From positions 460,566 through 524,565 of the IMG/VR virus record IMGVR_UViG_3300027749_002876: a stretch of DNA of 64,000 bases. One strand, written 5' to 3'. Below the pieces are notes generated by a model. That model was not told the origin of the DNA. It did no database searches and saw only the letters and a program-made list of their open reading frames with translations. Made by a program: the position numbers and the translations under genes. Numbering within the stretch: the stretch's first letter is position 1; each line of letters begins with the position of its first letter. This document shows, one piece after another, positions 16,224 through 24,386 of this stretch. Source of the DNA: a virus.

Positions 16224-17545
16224 TTTGCATTATGATACACATCAAACTGTGACCACTGACCTCGCCAGTTTTCATGTTCACTATCCATACCTTCATCACC
16301 AAGTTCTTCACCATCATATACTAATCGTGTGACTACGCTTGTGCCTTGAATATCCCAGTTGAATACTTTCAGTTTCTTAGGTTCAAATGCACCTTCAATA
16401 CTTGTTTGAATACAACTGCCCTTACCACCTTGTGTCCACATCAACCAGTAACCTTTACCTAGATGTTCTGGATAGAGTTCTTCTACTTCTTCTGATGCTT
16501 CCCAACGGCTATCTTCTTCTCCGTGTGCGTCACTAAAGAATGATTCAATGTCGCCGTCATAGATTGTCTCGCCTGCACTATTTTCAATGGTCATACGGGT
16601 ATCGTCTTGGTCAAAGCCCCAGAATGAATGTTTACCTTGATACTCATAATAAGGCAAATCAAATCGTGCCGCCTTAGGAGTTTTGTTCTCATCGTAGTCA
16701 TAATTCTCGTTAAGTGCATCACTCAAGTCATCTTCGTGATCCTCATTACTCCAGTAATCATATTGTTGTTTCTTAATCTTATGTACGCCAATCTCACGTG
16801 TACGACCCCAGATACGAATTGTATATGTATCTTCAGGATAAATTTCTTTTAATGAATCATCATCCTCAACTACAATATTTTCAAAGGGCCATTCAGCAGT
16901 TTCTACGAAATTACTATCTGGAGTGGGCCATTGTGTAGTAGGAGTATCCACTATTAATTTTTCAAACTCCAGTTTGAGTTCTTCTAATCCTGCTTCTAAC
17001 TCAGCAGTATCTACATGTTCTTCTTCCTCTTCATCAAGGGCTTCTTTAGCCCAACGTGCTTCACGTTCTGCTTTTTCTTGTTCTTCTTTAACACCGGCTT
17101 CTGTTAATACGAGATTGCTATCACACATTGGACAAATCTTAACAGCCTCATCTAATTGTTTGCCACCTTTATATACCCAAGACATTTCAGCATCATAACT
17201 TTGACCAACCCATTTACAATTACTACATTTGTGCGTGGGTTTTGGTGGCTCGGGTTCAACATGCCAACTAGATTTGTCACCTAATTCATATGTAACTTCG
17301 TAACCACCTTTGCGGTCAGTCCAACAGTCATCATATTGAAATTCCCATTCAATGTCAACATCATTTTCGTTGGCATCGTCAAGCACTTCTTCATAATCAA
17401 TTTCACCTGCCTCGAGGTCTGCGAGTTTTTGTGCAATCTCATCTTCATCTAAGTCAGGATAGATTTCACTTAATAGTGCTTCATCAATTTCAATAGCATA
17501 TTGTCTATCGTGTTGATGCCATTCATGTTTTACGACTGTTACCAT
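16220..17545 (-). CDS. Large acidic zinc-ribbon-containing protein, 441 aa
   Basis: Very acidic. A zinc-ribbon pair CSNCKWVG (~102) and CPMCDSNL (~138) is followed by an acidic coiled coil (~150-200). A Trp/Tyr/Asp-rich C-terminal half follows (GKHSFWGFDQDD, GKGYWLMWTQGGKGSC). It starts after an excellent GCTAAGGAGGCACAAAATG. Function unknown. Its Trp-rich, acidic style resembles the 161-aa protein at 19441, and both contain a WPF motif. Confidence 0.65.
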   Translation of the reverse strand: MVTVVKHEWHQHDRQYAIEIDEALLSEIYPDLDEDEIAQKLADLEAGEIDYEEVLDDANENDVDIEWEFQYDDCWTDRKGGYEVTYELGDKSSWHVEPEPPKPTHKCSNCKWVGQSYDAEMSWVYKGGKQLDEAVKICPMCDSNLVLTEAGVKEEQEKAEREARWAKEALDEEEEEHVDTAELEAGLEELKLEFEKLIVDTPTTQWPTPDSNFVETAEWPFENIVVEDDDSLKEIYPEDTYTIRIWGRTREIGVHKIKKQQYDYWSNEDHEDDLSDALNENYDYDENKTPKAARFDLPYYEYQGKHSFWGFDQDDTRMTIENSAGETIYDGDIESFFSDAHGEEDSRWEASEEVEELYPEHLGKGYWLMWTQGGKGSCIQTSIEGAFEPKKLKVFNWDIQGTSVVTRLVYDGEELGDEGMDSEHENWRGQWSQFDVYHNAK

Positions 17546-17660
17546 TTTGTGCCTCCTTAGCGTTCTGGTAAATTTTCTTTAATATATCTACTATTGGACG
17601 AACTATCCATCCACCCCAAACTATACCACAAATAAAATAAATCCATTCATTGAAAGTCAT
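17523..17660 (-). CDS. Small membrane protein, 45 aa
   Basis: Reads MTFNEWIYFICGIVWGGWIV and then a basic stretch; residues 6-24 form one membrane span. It fills the gap between ligase and the 441-aa gene, and its stop lies inside the latter's start. It is short with only a weak upstream AAGTGA, so moderate confidence. Confidence 0.5.
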   Translation of the reverse strand: MTFNEWIYFICGIVWGGWIVRPIVDILKKIYQNAKEAQNGNSRKT

Positions 17661-17672
17661 AATGTCATTGTA

Positions 17673-19007
17673 TCACTTATCGTCACGGAAACGAACAAAT
17701 CTGGGGAAACGCAAACTATATGTACCATCTTGGTTCTGTGTAATTACATCACATAAGACTTCACAAGTGCGACCAATGACCAAATTACGGTTAGTGTAAT
17801 AATCATCTCTATCAACATCACTAAAGCCACTACCCACATTGACTGTAATTTCTTTCCCGTCGTCAACTCCATGACAAACCAGTGCTCCAAGTCTTCCCAA
17901 GTTTCTACCAGTACCTTCTTCAACACCTACGACCTCCAAATCTACAGTTAATGTTGGCTTCCATTTCATCCAATCAGTGCTACGTTTACAGATATATGGA
18001 GCTTCTAATTCTTTAATCATAATGCCTTCAAACCCTGCATTGACATTGTCCTTAGCATAACGCATCAATTGATCCTTACCTGCGGCTGTATCTAAGTCAA
18101 CCATGATGTGTGGTAATAGTTCAACATTGGGCATAGTGTCAACCACGTGCCGAATGTGTTCAAGGATATCGATACGTTTACGCAGTTGACTATTCCAATG
18201 TCCTTCACGGAAATCACTCAATGGAATAATATCAAAGATATTAAACACACTGTCATCAGCCTGCACGTTGTCTTTTCTACGTGCTTGTCGCATCAGTTCT
18301 TGGAATGTATTACCGATCACTTCACCGTCTAATACGAACCCGTTAATCAATGCGTTCTGATGTCCTCTAGCAATTTTAATCCAGTTCTCACGCACCTGTT
18401 CTTCAATGTGACCAAAGTTGTCAAACTGTTTGCCGTTACGACTGAAACAGATAGTAGTCACATCACCAAAGTCACTTGGGATAACCATTAGTAACACACG
18501 AACACCATCAAGCTTTGGCTCAAGACGTTTAACACCTTTCATCTCAGGACGACCCTCGCTATTAGTTGCTAGTTGACAACCAAAGATTGGGATCTCGTAA
18601 TCAGTTTTTTTACAGATTTTATTAACTGTCTTATCGCTGATACCTGCACGTAAGTCTCTACGCAATACAGGTGCTAAGAATGTATTCCATTCACTACTAT
18701 CAAAACGCTCTGCCATTTCCTGAATAGCATCACGTGCGGCATGACCTGTCAATCTACGTTGGCTAAGTTGTAACATCAATTCATTAAACTCTTCCCAGGG
18801 ATTTTCTGCATCACTAATACCTACTGTGTCTGGTACTTGGCGAACACCAAACGTAACGTAAGGATTGTAACACGCTTTTACAAAAGACAAGAAATTGATA
18901 GCGTTTGTACTACCTAGGACACTTGCCTCTAATGCTTGTTTGATAACGTCTTCCTTGTGTAGGCGACTATCTGATTCGTTTAGTTTATTAATCCAACTTG
19001 CACTCAT
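17673..19007 (-). CDS. ATP-dependent DNA ligase (T4-like)
   Basis: 444 aa, near T4 gp30 length (487). The nucleotidyl motif I is EPKLDGVRVL near residue 163, with Lys164 as the adenylated residue. FVLDGEV (motif III) and EGIMIKELEAP (motif IV) follow, then WMKWKP (motif V). The N-terminal ~130 residues are the helical DNA-binding domain with LRRDLRAGIS. It seals nicks in phage replication and repair. It overlaps the small gene at 19004 by 4 bases. Confidence 0.93.
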   Translation of the reverse strand: MSASWINKLNESDSRLHKEDVIKQALEASVLGSTNAINFLSFVKACYNPYVTFGVRQVPDTVGISDAENPWEEFNELMLQLSQRRLTGHAARDAIQEMAERFDSSEWNTFLAPVLRRDLRAGISDKTVNKICKKTDYEIPIFGCQLATNSEGRPEMKGVKRLEPKLDGVRVLLMVIPSDFGDVTTICFSRNGKQFDNFGHIEEQVRENWIKIARGHQNALINGFVLDGEVIGNTFQELMRQARRKDNVQADDSVFNIFDIIPLSDFREGHWNSQLRKRIDILEHIRHVVDTMPNVELLPHIMVDLDTAAGKDQLMRYAKDNVNAGFEGIMIKELEAPYICKRSTDWMKWKPTLTVDLEVVGVEEGTGRNLGRLGALVCHGVDDGKEITVNVGSGFSDVDRDDYYTNRNLVIGRTCEVLCDVITQNQDGTYSLRFPRFVRFRDDK

Positions 19008-19153
19008 TTTTCACTCCATTCACAGGTACAGTATTGAAACTCATGTCGGGTTTCATCTATAGGTAGATAATCAAACTCAGGGCAATAGTGTGCCTTCTCA
19101 CCAGTCAATATCTTACCGTGTATTTGTAAGCAATCTTTTTCAAACTCGGTCAT
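19004..19153 (-). CDS. Small hypothetical protein, 49 aa
   Basis: Begins MTEFEKDCLQIHGKILTGEK and contains four cysteines, including CTCEW near the end. Both ends are ATGA overlaps with neighbours, which supports a real, coupled gene. Function unknown. Confidence 0.55.
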   Translation of the reverse strand: MTEFEKDCLQIHGKILTGEKAHYCPEFDYLPIDETRHEFQYCTCEWSEK

Positions 19154-19437
19154 TCTGTAACTCCAAAATGTTGTTTAATCAAATTCGAAGCAAGGAATGG
19201 TTCCGCAGTATCAGCAATCTCGGCGCATTTAAGAACAATCAACTCAGCGAACTTTTCATATACTGTGTCGTCGGGCATTGTTACATATTTTACGCCCGCC
19301 TGTTCAAGTAGTTCTCTAATTCGTTCGTTCTTTTTAAGTTTTAGTTTAGGAGCATACGGACCTCTACTACAAACGTGTGCAACATCAAAGTCTGGGTAAG
19401 TGCCTGCACAATGCTGGCAAACAAATCGCTTATTCAT
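19150..19437 (-). CDS. KFAELIV-family small protein with zinc-finger-like start
   Basis: 95 aa. Begins MNKRFVCQHCAGTYPDFDVA (CxxC plus a later HVC, zinc-finger-like). It ends with the family block EKFAELIVLKCAEIADTAEP and LIKQHFGV. Related paralogues are at 20933, 21156, 27411 and 38181. Function unknown. Confidence 0.65.
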   Translation of the reverse strand: MNKRFVCQHCAGTYPDFDVAHVCSRGPYAPKLKLKKNERIRELLEQAGVKYVTMPDDTVYEKFAELIVLKCAEIADTAEPFLASNLIKQHFGVTE

Positions 19438-19440
19438 ATA

Positions 19441-19926
19441 TTATCCTGAGAATGGCCACGCTGTCGTTGCGACAAAAGGTGGACGGGGTTTAAGTTCTAT
19501 TGTTTCAATAGTCTCATTATACACGTCCTCGTCAATTTTGTCAACAGTAAACGGACCCAAAATAGTAATAGTATCCTCTTCAACTTCCCAATTATGTTCA
19601 CCATCATAGAGCCAACCTGCACCACCGTCTGCCCAAAGTTGTTCAATTTCTTCTTTTTCTTCTTCGGTGAAACTGTCATCAAACTCAAAATCTACTGCAC
19701 AAAGGTCCTCAAGTTCACAGCCCCAACCAATAGTAGGATCGACACAATGGTATCTGTCATCACTAAAGGGTAGTTCATCTTCATCTTCTACAAATCCTTG
19801 ACCCCAACGATATAGTTCAGTAACACTCCAACCACGGATATTACCTTGTTCATCTTTGCTGTAAACATCATAGTATGCCTCAACGGATTTTTTATCTTGT
19901 GGTTTAATTCTGTATAGTATATTCAT
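19441..19926 (-). CDS. Acidic hypothetical protein, 161 aa
   Basis: Start set at 19926 (MNILYRIKPQDKKSV) because AAGGAGAATATAATG precedes it. Acidic and Trp/Tyr rich, with WAFGSG-free but WPFSG end; no catalytic motif seen. It overlaps the end of the cyclotransferase-like gene by 23 bases. Confidence 0.6.
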   Translation of the reverse strand: MNILYRIKPQDKKSVEAYYDVYSKDEQGNIRGWSVTELYRWGQGFVEDEDELPFSDDRYHCVDPTIGWGCELEDLCAVDFEFDDSFTEEEKEEIEQLWADGGAGWLYDGEHNWEVEEDTITILGPFTVDKIDEDVYNETIETIELKPRPPFVATTAWPFSG

Positions 19927-20344
19927 TATATTCTCCTTGTAAAAGCATATCAATATGCGCTGTTAAATTATCTACATCCAAACCATGTGCCAGATAACCT
20001 TCATATAAACAGTTATCATAACCCACACTTGGTGCAATTTCTGGACCTTTACTATTCATAATATAAGCCATAGCAACTGAACCATCAAGTAATACTACAT
20101 CAATCTTATTATAATAATAAGGATAACCTTCTAATCTATCTAATGATTTTTCACACTCAGGTGTAATCTCCCACAATACACCTTCCATTGCACTACCGGG
20201 AACAAGGTCAATATCGGCGTGGTGTCTAAACTTTAACTCAAAGTTAGGCAATACACAACGACCGAGACTAACCGCTTTTGGACAACGATTATTCATCTCG
20301 GCAATATTTGTATTCATACCATATGCAAAATAATATCTGTTCAT
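19904..20344 (-). CDS. Gamma-glutamylcyclotransferase-like (GGCT/AIG2) protein
   Basis: 146 aa. YYFAYGMNTN at residues 4-13 is the substrate-binding loop of the family, and LDRLEGYPYYYNK near 68-80 carries the catalytic Glu. Family enzymes release 5-oxoproline from gamma-glutamyl amines. Phage homologues are common, but their substrates are not established. Coupled to its neighbour: ATG and the upstream stop overlap. Confidence 0.8.
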   Translation of the reverse strand: MNRYYFAYGMNTNIAEMNNRCPKAVSLGRCVLPNFELKFRHHADIDLVPGSAMEGVLWEITPECEKSLDRLEGYPYYYNKIDVVLLDGSVAMAYIMNSKGPEIAPSVGYDNCLYEGYLAHGLDVDNLTAHIDMLLQGEYNEYTIQN

Positions 20345-20772
20345 TACCAGCTACTGTTATAAAATACTTTCAATCCTAAGAACACTTCTGCCTTAGCGTT
20401 ATTTACAAACTCAAGGTCTTGTTCATAGTAATGACTGTCAGCGGGATTACCAAAGAAGAAACCTTGTGTATCTGGAAGTTGACTATGCCGAATCGCTCGT
20501 TCAAGTTCATCCAAATCATCCCAAGTTAGTTCAAGTTCAATGCCATTGAATGTAGCATCACTATTACCTGTACCGGGCATACCCTTGCTTCGCCAAAGAC
20601 GTTCCATCCAACCATGCAAGTTAGGATGTTTACGCCAATAAGCAATTTCGTATGGCTTAGTAACAGTTGTACTTACAAATTCATTAACTGTTTTATCAAA
20701 CTCGGCAGTTTCATAATAATCATTGTATTGCCCTTTCTTGTTGGCAACATATGCATACATATCTAGTCCCAT
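20344..20772 (-). CDS. Conserved phage protein (MGLDMYAY family), 142 aa
   Basis: Start set at 20772 because GGTGGAGGAGATTATG precedes MGLDMYAYVANKKGQ. Contains AYWRKHPNLHGWMERLW and LPDTQGFFFG, a pattern I associate with a widespread uncharacterised phage family. Function unknown. Confidence 0.7.
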   Translation of the reverse strand: MGLDMYAYVANKKGQYNDYYETAEFDKTVNEFVSTTVTKPYEIAYWRKHPNLHGWMERLWRSKGMPGTGNSDATFNGIELELTWDDLDELERAIRHSQLPDTQGFFFGNPADSHYYEQDLEFVNNAKAEVFLGLKVFYNSSW

Positions 20773-20801
20773 AATCTCCTCCACCTTTTTACGTTTATAT
20801 T

Positions 20802-20930
20802 TCACTTTGTTTGTTCAATAGTCACTTCTTTAACCTTGTCTATGCTTTTATCAGCCATCTTAGCAATACCACTAAAGCCAACTGTTGAGACAACGATACC
20901 AAGAACAAAGCCTACTAATAAATTTATCAT
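20802..20930 (-). CDS. Small membrane protein, 42 aa
   Basis: MINLLVGFVLGIVVSTVGFS gives one membrane span, followed by a charged tail. The start is supported by CGGAGATTTGAAAATG. Function unknown. Confidence 0.6.
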   Translation of the reverse strand: MINLLVGFVLGIVVSTVGFSGIAKMADKSIDKVKEVTIEQTK

Positions 20931-20932
20931 TT

Positions 20933-21166
20933 TCAAATCTCCGGAAATTCTAATTTTTGCCAATCTTCGGCATACTCTGTTTTTAACACAGTTGCCGCAT
21001 CTGTATAGCCATGATTGACTAATGTTTGAATACACTTTTCTACAATCAAACTAGCAAAAGCATCAGGATCAAAATCATATGTATATGTAGAACGATTACC
21101 TTCACCGTCTACTTCAACATAACCTTTGGCTTCTTTAAAAAGTTTTTCGATATCTTTATTCATCAT
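20933..21166 (-). CDS. KFAELIV-family small protein, 77 aa
   Basis: Diverged family member: PDAFASLIVEKCIQTLVNHG replaces the EKFAELIV block. Start at ATGATG overlapping the stop of the preceding gene by 11 bases. Confidence 0.6.
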   Translation of the reverse strand: MMNKDIEKLFKEAKGYVEVDGEGNRSTYTYDFDPDAFASLIVEKCIQTLVNHGYTDAATVLKTEYAEDWQKLEFPEI

Positions 21167-21362
21167 TCAACTCCACCATTCCAAAATGTATAAGTAAATC
21201 TCTACCCAATAACGGACCATGTTCCCATGCACTACATGCATAACGATTACATTCCTGAACAATCAACTCGGCAAACTTTTCCATATTATTCGGCAATCCA
21301 ATTTCCAAAAAGTCTTTTGAGTAACCAGCCTGTTCAGCAAATTCTTTAAATAGAATGTTCAT
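21156..21362 (-). CDS. KFAELIV-family small protein, 68 aa
   Basis: Contains MEKFAELIVQECNRYACSAW and LLIHFGMVEL, like the genes at 19150 and 27411. ATGA overlap with the 246-aa gene. Confidence 0.65.
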   Translation of the reverse strand: MNILFKEFAEQAGYSKDFLEIGLPNNMEKFAELIVQECNRYACSAWEHGPLLGRDLLIHFGMVELNDE

Positions 21363-22099
21363 ACAATAACCTTCACACGATTAAGTTGGGTACTATTGTC
21401 TCTATAACCTTTAACAGTACCATAAATGTCATACATCTTTCCTACGTCTAATTCACTCTTGTAAGCAAAGAATACAACTTGGTCATCACTAGTGATACCA
21501 GTAATAAAATTTACATTGTAAGTTTGCGAATATGCCGATCTTAATACTTCAACACTCGTTGATATTTTATTACCAACTTGACCAATAAAACCACCAGTAG
21601 AAAAGTTAATACGCTGGTCTACTGTTTGACGTTTTACACCACGCTCATAGCAACTTGGCAAACTTGCAATTACTGCCAAATCATAAGTACCAGTGATAAC
21701 CTCACGATTGGCAATCAACATAGCATTGTTATCAAACTCACTTAGTTGTTTACCTTGTAGTATTTTGAAAGTAAATGCCTGATAGAAAGCACGAACCTTT
21801 TTACCCTGTTCACGGTCTTCGTCAGTAATCAATGTAGTATCAACCAACAAACTTTCAACAATCTGACGATTGGATAGTTTGTTTTGGCTCTTGTCGTCCT
21901 CGGTCAATACACTCAGTTTAACATACGCACCATTTGTACGTTGTGCCTGACAGGCCGCGGCCCATACATCATCGGCATTAAGATTCAACACAACTTTTTT
22001 AGTGTTAGACCTTGCACGATATGGAGTAGTGTCATCAGCATGACCCATGCGTTGGATCTGACGACTAGTCATATTTGATACGTTAGCAAATCCGTACAT
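21359..22099 (-). CDS. Hypothetical protein, 246 aa
   Basis: Unrecognised soluble protein. Starts after AAGGAGACAATTATG. The N-terminus is basic and polar; the C-terminal half is beta-rich, ending LDVGKMYDIYGTVKGYRDN and resembling a small barrel. A nucleic-acid-binding role is possible but not supported by a motif. Confidence 0.6.
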   Translation of the reverse strand: MYGFANVSNMTSRQIQRMGHADDTTPYRARSNTKKVVLNLNADDVWAAACQAQRTNGAYVKLSVLTEDDKSQNKLSNRQIVESLLVDTTLITDEDREQGKKVRAFYQAFTFKILQGKQLSEFDNNAMLIANREVITGTYDLAVIASLPSCYERGVKRQTVDQRINFSTGGFIGQVGNKISTSVEVLRSAYSQTYNVNFITGITSDDQVVFFAYKSELDVGKMYDIYGTVKGYRDNSTQLNRVKVIV

Positions 22100-22109
22100 A
22101 ATTGTCTCC

Positions 22110-22367
22110 TTAAACGAATTCGTAAAACTTAACAGATGGGTCTAACTTTTGCAATTCTTTAGCCGCCATTGTCAATTCCTTGTAGCGTTTCTGAACCAGA
22201 CTACGGGGCAGTTCACCATCACAAGTCAAATTCTCGGGACTCAAATCACTATCGATTGAATCGGCAATCTTTTGACGGTCAGTAGCATTGTCTAATGTAA
22301 GTTCTTTGGCACCAAAGATTGTAGCGTAAGCGTTCTTGCGAACCAGATATGTTTTTAATGCTGACAT
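22110..22367 (-). CDS. Hypothetical protein, 85 aa
   Basis: Unrecognised helical protein starting after CAGGAGTTAAAAATG. It is first in a unit driven by the family promoter at 22402-22430. Confidence 0.6.
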   Translation of the reverse strand: MSALKTYLVRKNAYATIFGAKELTLDNATDRQKIADSIDSDLSPENLTCDGELPRSLVQKRYKELTMAAKELQKLDPSVKFYEFV

Positions 22368-22401
22368 TTTTAACTCCTGTTGTTTAACTGTTTAAGATTC
22401 T

Positions 22402-22430
22402 ATTATATACCCAAAACCATTTATTGTCAA
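22402..22430 (-). promoter_or_regulatory. Sigma70-type promoter, conserved repeat family
   Basis: -35 TTGACA (22425-22430), 17-base spacer, -10 TATAAT (22402-22407). It is essentially identical over 40 bases to the copies at 1826-3346, about 20 kb away. Confidence 0.9.
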
Positions 22431-22434
22431 CCTT

Positions 22435-22659
22435 TTAGCCACGAATTTCAAATGCAAATTCAGTGCCGGATCTAGTGACATAAATCTTACGGCCATAGAC
22501 CGTGATATAACCCCACTCACCGTCTTGGTAAATGTCGTGCGGGTCCTTTTCAATAGTGACATTACGGACTATTTCACAGAAACCATTGCGCCATGTAGGC
22601 AGTTTCTGCTTAAAATACTTATCGTTGTCACGTTGAACAATGAAGATTTTTGATTTCAT
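22435..22659 (-). CDS. Hypothetical protein, 74 aa, predicted leaderless
   Basis: Start set at the ATG at 22659 (MKSKIFIVQRDNDKY). The consensus promoter's -10 ends 6 bases before this ATG, so the transcript should begin at the start codon. A longer frame back to 22749 would start inside the upstream gene. Function unknown; slightly basic, beta-rich. Confidence 0.6.
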   Translation of the reverse strand: MKSKIFIVQRDNDKYFKQKLPTWRNGFCEIVRNVTIEKDPHDIYQDGEWGYITVYGRKIYVTRSGTEFAFEIRG

Positions 22660-22665
22660 AAATGT

Positions 22666-22694
22666 ATTATACACCCAAATCCATTTATTGTCAA
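22666..22694 (-). promoter_or_regulatory. Sigma70-type promoter abutting a start codon
   Basis: -35 TTGACA (22689-22694), 17-base spacer, -10 TATAAT (22666-22671). The predicted +1 is ~22659, the A of the ATG. Confidence 0.85.
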
Positions 22695-22957
22695 ATTTTG
22701 TATGAGCAATAACCACGGATTTTGCTTTGCTTATTGGTAAAACTCTCATTGAATTTTACTTCATAACCCTTGGATTTAAGAGCCGTCATCAGTGTTGACA
22801 GGTCACAGTCTTCCTCAAGGAAAGCATTAGTACCATTTTGGTAACTGTAAGGGGTGATTTTATCAGCGATACCAAGACTGACCAACTTAGCTTTGGGGAA
22901 GCGAGCCCAGGCGTGTCCGGGGTCACCAAATACTTTGATAGAGATTTTCTTTGTCAT
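22691..22957 (-). CDS. Hypothetical protein, 88 aa
   Basis: Unrecognised. Begins MTKKISIKVFGDPGHAWARF. Starts after AAAGGACTATGAAATG, with the promoter at 22991-23019. Its last codons overlap the -35 of the next promoter. Confidence 0.6.
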   Translation of the reverse strand: MTKKISIKVFGDPGHAWARFPKAKLVSLGIADKITPYSYQNGTNAFLEEDCDLSTLMTALKSKGYEVKFNESFTNKQSKIRGYCSYKI

Positions 22958-22990
22958 TTCATAGTCCTTTATTTAACTGTCTAAGACTCT

Positions 22991-23019
22991 ATTATAGCAC
23001 AGTGTCCATTTAATGTCAA
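22991..23019 (-). promoter_or_regulatory. Sigma70-type promoter
   Basis: -35 TTGACA (23014-23019), 17-base spacer, -10 TATAAT (22991-22996). Related to the repeat family but diverged in the spacer. Confidence 0.88.
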
Positions 23020-23032
23020 ATTTTAGGTAAAA

Positions 23033-23057
23033 AAAGCCCCAAAAACAGGGGCATTTT
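23033..23057 (-). terminator. Rho-independent terminator
   Basis: On the minus strand GCCCC, loop, GGGGC is followed by seven Ts, just after the stop of the 89-aa gene. It separates that unit from the promoter at 22991. Confidence 0.8.
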
Positions 23058-23072
23058 TATGAACTAAAAGTA

Positions 23073-23342
23073 TTACTTTTTAGTAGTACCTTGGTTTACA
23101 AAACCGTACATCTTTTCAGCAGTTTCAAGGATCTTGTCTAGACCAGGAAACTCTGGCATGTTTACTTTGTTAACAATTTGTCCGGTCTTCTCATCACGTT
23201 CGGCACTGACTTCCCAGCCCATGTATTTGGCATGATACTCTTGACCTACTAAGTCTTTAGCCATTGATAAAATATCGGTACGAATTTCGTAGCCATTTTT
23301 ATTGAATTTAACTTCTGGTAGTTTTGGTGTAAAGTCTGTCAT
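23073..23342 (-). CDS. Hypothetical protein, 89 aa
   Basis: Unrecognised. Monocistronic between the promoter at 23369 and the terminator at 23033. Starts after AAGGAAATAAAATG. Contains YHAKYMGWEVSAERDEKTG. Confidence 0.6.
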   Translation of the reverse strand: MTDFTPKLPEVKFNKNGYEIRTDILSMAKDLVGQEYHAKYMGWEVSAERDEKTGQIVNKVNMPEFPGLDKILETAEKMYGFVNQGTTKK

Positions 23343-23365
23343 TTTATTTCCTTAAAAAGTGTGTG

Positions 23366-23467
23366 TTAATTGTAGTTTGTTTTGACTGGAATGTCAACGG
23401 GTTTTGGTAATGTACCATGATTAACCCACTCCCAGTCTTCGTCAGTCATAGGTTGCCATTGATTCAT
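23366..23467 (-). CDS. Very small ORF, 33 aa, reading into a promoter
   Basis: MNQWQPMTDEDWEWVNHGTL, then a tail encoded by the next promoter. Starts at an ATGA overlap with the ORF before it. Plausible but too short to be sure. Confidence 0.4.
   Translation of the reverse strand: MNQWQPMTDEDWEWVNHGTLPKPVDIPVKTNYN
23369..23397 (-). promoter_or_regulatory. Sigma70-type promoter
   Basis: -35 TTGACA (23392-23397), 17-base spacer, -10 TACAAT (23369-23374), upstream of the 89-aa gene. Confidence 0.8.
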
Positions 23468-23562
23468 ATCCAACCTTTAAATTCATTGTCAATGATTGGA
23501 TGTACTTCCCAACCTTCATTAGCCCATTTGAATAGCATGATTAGGTCGTTGATACATCTCAT
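23464..23562 (-). CDS. Very small ORF, 32 aa
   Basis: MRCINDLIMLFKWANEGWEV and onward. It is joined by ATGA overlaps at both ends to its neighbours, the usual pattern for real genes here. Function unknown. Confidence 0.4.
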   Translation of the reverse strand: MRCINDLIMLFKWANEGWEVHPIIDNEFKGWI

Positions 23563-23642
23563 TTTACTTTGCCCGCTTTGTATACTTTAAAGTCTCGGAC
23601 TGTTTGTACTATTGATAATAGTAGTTGTTTGATTTTGTTCAT
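23559..23642 (-). CDS. Very small ORF, 27 aa
   Basis: MNKIKQLLLSIVQTVRDFKV plus a short basic tail; amphipathic helix-like. ATGA overlaps on both sides. Confidence 0.4.
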   Translation of the reverse strand: MNKIKQLLLSIVQTVRDFKVYKAGKVK

Positions 23643-23833
23643 AGATACCTCTGTTGTGATTTTCTTTCAAATTCATTAGTCAACCGTTCAATATCACCAA
23701 TATCCTTGGGATTTTTACTATTGATATATTGCTCCAATTGACTACCATATGATTGGTTAGATAGCAATCCCAATAAAGGAATTGCTATGCCAATCACAGT
23801 CATTGTAATGATTGTGAGTAATACTGATATCAT
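23639..23833 (-). CDS. Small membrane protein, 64 aa
   Basis: Start set at 23833 (MISVLLTIITMTVIGIAIPL), just after the stop of the phasin-like gene. One N-terminal membrane span, followed by a polar tail. An earlier in-frame ATG would overlap the upstream gene deeply. Confidence 0.55.
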   Translation of the reverse strand: MISVLLTIITMTVIGIAIPLLGLLSNQSYGSQLEQYINSKNPKDIGDIERLTNEFERKSQQRYL

Positions 23834-23834
23834 A

Positions 23835-24104
23835 TTACTTAGATTTTTTTGTATTGAAAGCAGGAACCATTGCTTTGAATTGGTCACTCATTTCTGTGTA
23901 GAAATCTTTGCTTGTGAAAATCATACCCAAAGCCATCATAGATTGCATTCCTGCATCTGCGGCTTGTTTTGTATATTTTGATTGTGCATCAACAAATGTA
24001 ATCATTGCTGATTTGATGCCGTCGTGTTGAACTGTTTGTTCTACGAATTTCTTTTTAAAGTCTGAAACGCCGTCAATAAAGGCGTAAGTTGCTGTGTTAA
24101 ACAT
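23835..24104 (-). CDS. Phasin-like protein
   Basis: 89 aa, all helical and amphipathic. FVDAQSKYTKQAADAGMQSM and the following MALGMIFTSKDFYTE resemble phasin-family proteins that coat polyhydroxyalkanoate granules. Starts after TAGGAGATATAAAATG and is driven by a late octamer 60 bases upstream. If correct, it suggests a host that stores polyesters. The match is by pattern only and the short length leaves doubt. Confidence 0.5.
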   Translation of the reverse strand: MFNTATYAFIDGVSDFKKKFVEQTVQHDGIKSAMITFVDAQSKYTKQAADAGMQSMMALGMIFTSKDFYTEMSDQFKAMVPAFNTKKSK

Positions 24105-24166
24105 TTTATATCTCCTATGTGTGTGTTTAAAATTGAGTTTTTATGAAGAACTCGTAACTTCATATA

Positions 24167-24174
24167 TATTTATG
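24167..24174 (-). promoter_or_regulatory. Late promoter octamer CATAAATA
   Basis: The minus strand reads GGCATAAATATATATG; a ~60-base leader with AGGAG leads to the phasin-like gene. Confidence 0.55.
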
Positions 24175-24175
24175 C

Positions 24176-24373
24176 CTAGTCATATATTTCTCTATATTTC
24201 GACATAGCCATTTCTCTAGCCAGAAACAATCTTAATTGTACATAATCACTTAATTCCTCATCGTCATGTAAAGACGTTTCAATCTTTAATATGATACGAC
24301 GGGAATTAACTAATATGTCCTCATCATCAATTAGAACCTGATTTGGATCAAGTCCCCAAGTCCTAATTGCTAT
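24176..24373 (-). CDS. Conserved-looking ORF without a normal start codon
   Basis: After the stop of the Ala-rich gene, the +1 frame encodes RLIAIRTWGLDPNQVLIDDE and continues to ...LFLAREMAMSKYREIYD. This looks like genuine protein. The frame has no ATG, GTG or TTG between the upstream stop and this block. Either an ATA/ATT start is used, ribosomes shift frame from the preceding gene (the two overlap at CCTAAGAAGTAATCC), or it is a remnant. The left boundary of translation is therefore uncertain. Confidence 0.4.
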   Translation of the reverse strand: MAIRTWGLDPNQVLIDDEDILVNSRRIILKIETSLHDDEELSDYVQLRLFLAREMAMSKYREIYD

Positions 24374-24386
24374 GAGTCTATATGGA

